Source: Chloroflexota bacterium
GTDB lineage: Bacteria; Chloroflexota; Dormibacteria; Aeolococcales; Aeolococcaceae
NCBI GenBank assembly: GCA_003491925.1
Contig: DNAU01000226.1
Location: 1-5,292 of the forward strand
DNA: 5,292 nt
Reading direction: 5' to 3'
The notes beneath the pieces were generated by a model. The model made no database searches. It saw nothing but the letters and a program-made list of their open reading frames with translations, and was not told the origin of the DNA. Position 1 is the first letter of the stretch, and each line of letters begins with the position of its first letter. Of the stretch, positions 3,575 through 5,292 are shown one piece after another. A program made the translations under genes and the position numbers.

Positions 3575-5272
3575 CTACATGATCCCGACCGTCATCATCG
3601 CCCGGAGCAGCGCCGAGAGCACGTCGGGGTCGGTGCGGACGTCGATCAGCGCCGGCGCTCCGGCGGAAGCCGCGCGCTCCAGCGCAGGTCGGAGATCGGC
3701 CAGCTGCTCGACCCGCTCTCCGTGGCAGCCGAGCGCCTCGGCGAGCCGGTCGTAGCGGGTGTCGGCGAGGACGCTGGCGACCTCCTTGCCGTACATCTCC
3801 CGCTGGTGGTGGCGGACGTCGCCCCAACCGCCGTTGTTGGCGACGACCACGATCACCGGCAGGTGGCAGCGTGCCGCCGTGTCCATCTCCATCGCGCTGA
3901 GCCCAAAGGCGCCGTCGCCGGTGAGCAGGACCACCGGCTCCTCCGGCCGGGCCGCCTTCGCGGCCAGGGCAAATGGCAGGCCCACCCCCAGCGTGCCCAG
4001 CGCGGTGGTGGTGGAGAGCAGCCGCCCCGGCGCCTCCGCGTCGAAGTAGGCGAGGGCCCAGGTGAGGGTGTCGCCACCATCGGCGACCAGGGTGGAGGCT
4101 CCGCCCCAGCTCTCGCGCGCGAATTTGGCGACCTCGCGCGCCAGCGCGCCCGGGTGGACCAGATCACCACGGTAGTCGTCGACCTGCCGGTCCCACATCT
4201 CCCGCGAGATCTCGAGCAGCTCGCGACCCTGGGCCAGCCAGGCGCGGCCGTCGCGGCTGCGCACCCCGCTGCGGGTGAGCTGGGCCATCACCTCGCGGAC
4301 GTCGCCCTGGACGGCGATGTCGGCGCGCCGGCTGCCCCCGATCTGGTCGGCGGCGATGTCCACCTGGACCAGGGTCTGCTCCTCGTTGAAGAGCGGGGGC
4401 CCGCCGTAGACGAGGTTGCCGTTGAAGGCGCTGCCCAGCACCAGCACGCAGTCCGCGGCGGCGACCGCCGTGCCGGCGTGGACCAGGGAGCCCAGGCACC
4501 AGGGGTGCGAGTCCGCGACCAAGCCCCGGGCGGAGCTGGTCGTGGTCACCGGGATCTCGGCCGCTGCGCAGAAGGCGGCGATCTCCTCGCCGGCTCCCGA
4601 CCAGAAGGCGCCCCCGCCGGCGAGGACGATGGGCCGCGCGGCCGTCCTGAGGGCCTCGATCGCGCGCTCCAGGTCGGCCGGCGAGGCGGCCGAACGGGGC
4701 GGAGGGGTCGGGAAGCCCCAGGGGCCCGCCGGGGGCTGCACCCGGGCCATGAAGACGTCGTGGGGAACCTCGAGGTAGATCGCGCCGGGCCGGCCCGCGA
4801 CCGCCTGGTGGAAGGCCTCGTCGGTGAGGCGAGGGAGGGTCTGGGCGCTGTAGGCGACCGCCAGCCATTTGGCGATCGGGGCCAGCATCCCCTCCTGGTC
4901 GACGTCCTGGACCGCCCCGCGCCCGCGCCGCTTGAGGGCGGTGCGTCCGGCGATCATGACCAGCGGCACGTTCGAGACGGCGGCGTCGGCGAAGCCGGTC
5001 ACCGAGTTGGTGAAGCCGGGCCCGGCCGTCACCGCGCAGACCCCGGGGCGGCCGGTGGCGAACGCGAAGCCCTCCGCCGCCTGGGTGACCGCGCCCTCGT
5101 GACGCATCCCGATGATCCGGAGCCCCTCGTCGGCGCAGCCGTCGAGCAGCTCGACGATGTGCCCGCCTCCGAGTGTGAAAAGCGCCTCCACACCATTGGC
5201 GCGGAGGCGCTCGGCCACTAGACGACCACCGTGAGGCGGGGGGGTGAGGCTCTCAGCGGCAGCCGCCGTCAT
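3575..5272 (-). CDS. ThDP-dependent enzyme, acetolactate synthase-like
   Basis: The 565-residue product has the three-domain layout of the acetolactate synthase/2-hydroxyacyl-CoA lyase superfamily. The N-terminal pyrimidine-binding domain includes FTLGGGHIVELL (32-43), the catalytic-type Glu59 in MRHEG, and TAGPGFTN (82-89). The middle domain is at about 200-340. The C-terminal diphosphate-binding domain has the ThDP signature starting GDGAFG (452-457) and ending NN (479-480), 24 residues apart. The segment NNGGWGDVRHHQREMYG (479-495) resembles the actinobacterial IlvG-like group more than true IlvB, and no regulatory small subunit gene is seen. Likely reactions are carboligation or cleavage of 2-oxo or 2-hydroxyacyl substrates; the substrate is unknown. 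The ATG at 5272 has AAGGAG 5 nt upstream (5278-5283). It converges on arsM, and nothing ties it to arsenic. Confidence 0.9.
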   Translation of the reverse strand: MTAAAAESLTPPPHGGRLVAERLRANGVEALFTLGGGHIVELLDGCADEGLRIIGMRHEGAVTQAAEGFAFATGRPGVCAVTAGPGFTNSVTGFADAAVSNVPLVMIAGRTALKRRGRGAVQDVDQEGMLAPIAKWLAVAYSAQTLPRLTDEAFHQAVAGRPGAIYLEVPHDVFMARVQPPAGPWGFPTPPPRSAASPADLERAIEALRTAARPIVLAGGGAFWSGAGEEIAAFCAAAEIPVTTTSSARGLVADSHPWCLGSLVHAGTAVAAADCVLVLGSAFNGNLVYGGPPLFNEEQTLVQVDIAADQIGGSRRADIAVQGDVREVMAQLTRSGVRSRDGRAWLAQGRELLEISREMWDRQVDDYRGDLVHPGALAREVAKFARESWGGASTLVADGGDTLTWALAYFDAEAPGRLLSTTTALGTLGVGLPFALAAKAARPEEPVVLLTGDGAFGLSAMEMDTAARCHLPVIVVVANNGGWGDVRHHQREMYGKEVASVLADTRYDRLAEALGCHGERVEQLADLRPALERAASAGAPALIDVRTDPDVLSALLRAMMTVGIM

Positions 5273-5277
5273 GTCTT

Positions 5278-5283
5278 CTCCTT
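5278..5283 (-). promoter_or_regulatory. Shine-Dalgarno sequence of the ThDP enzyme
   Basis: The minus strand reads AAGGAG here, 5 nt before the ATG at 5272, which fixes the start. The window ends nine bases further on, so no promoter can be judged. Confidence 0.75.
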
Positions 5284-5292
5284 AATTTGCCC

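Noticed and set aside
3722..5221. Plus-strand frame of 499 codons opposite the ThDP enzyme
   Set aside because: It is an antisense shadow; the minus strand encodes a full ThDP enzyme with a perfect ribosome binding site, while this frame is low-complexity and lacks motifs.
1..5292. CRISPR arrays, tRNA or rRNA genes, insertion sequences, attachment sites
   Set aside because: I looked for regular repeat-spacer units, cloverleaf-like segments, transposase motifs and terminal inverted repeats, and found none.

Overview
The window is GC-rich DNA (roughly 70% by eye) with strongly G/C-ending codons, GTG starts and one apparently leaderless gene. This fits a high-GC soil-type bacterium, such as an actinobacterium or a Chloroflexota/Dormibacterota relative, but no marker here fixes the taxon.

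Layout. Positions 1-302 hold no gene I can support, only several short hairpins. A small unrecognised helical protein (303-725, +) follows and runs towards a chrA-type chromate/anion transporter (1955-777, -), with a hairpin between the two 3' ends. chrA lies 19 nt downstream of an ArsR-family repressor (2355-1975, -), so arsR-chrA look like one operon. A compact divergent control region (about 2356-2441) separates arsR from a rightward unit. That unit begins with a 35-codon cysteine-rich mini-ORF (2442-2549) which overlaps the GTG start of an arsenite S-adenosylmethionine methyltransferase gene, arsM (2542-3495). A ThDP-dependent enzyme of the acetolactate synthase superfamily (5272-3575, -) converges on arsM and probably belongs to another pathway.

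How it works together. ArsR carries an N-terminal Cys-Cys pair plus a CVC motif before the DNA-binding helix, so it probably senses As(III) and controls both divergent arms. One arm methylates arsenite (ArsM) and the other makes a membrane anion carrier (ChrA). No arsenite efflux pump (ArsB/Acr3) or arsenate reductase lies in the window.

The most notable element is the mini-ORF in front of arsM. It has a consensus Shine-Dalgarno sequence, seven cysteines in its last 17 residues, a 9-bp perfect GC hairpin inside it, and an 8-nt overlap with arsM, which has no clear ribosome binding site of its own. It could be a cysteine-responsive leader peptide that gates arsM translation, or a metalloid-binding microprotein. 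Both readings are inference from the sequence.
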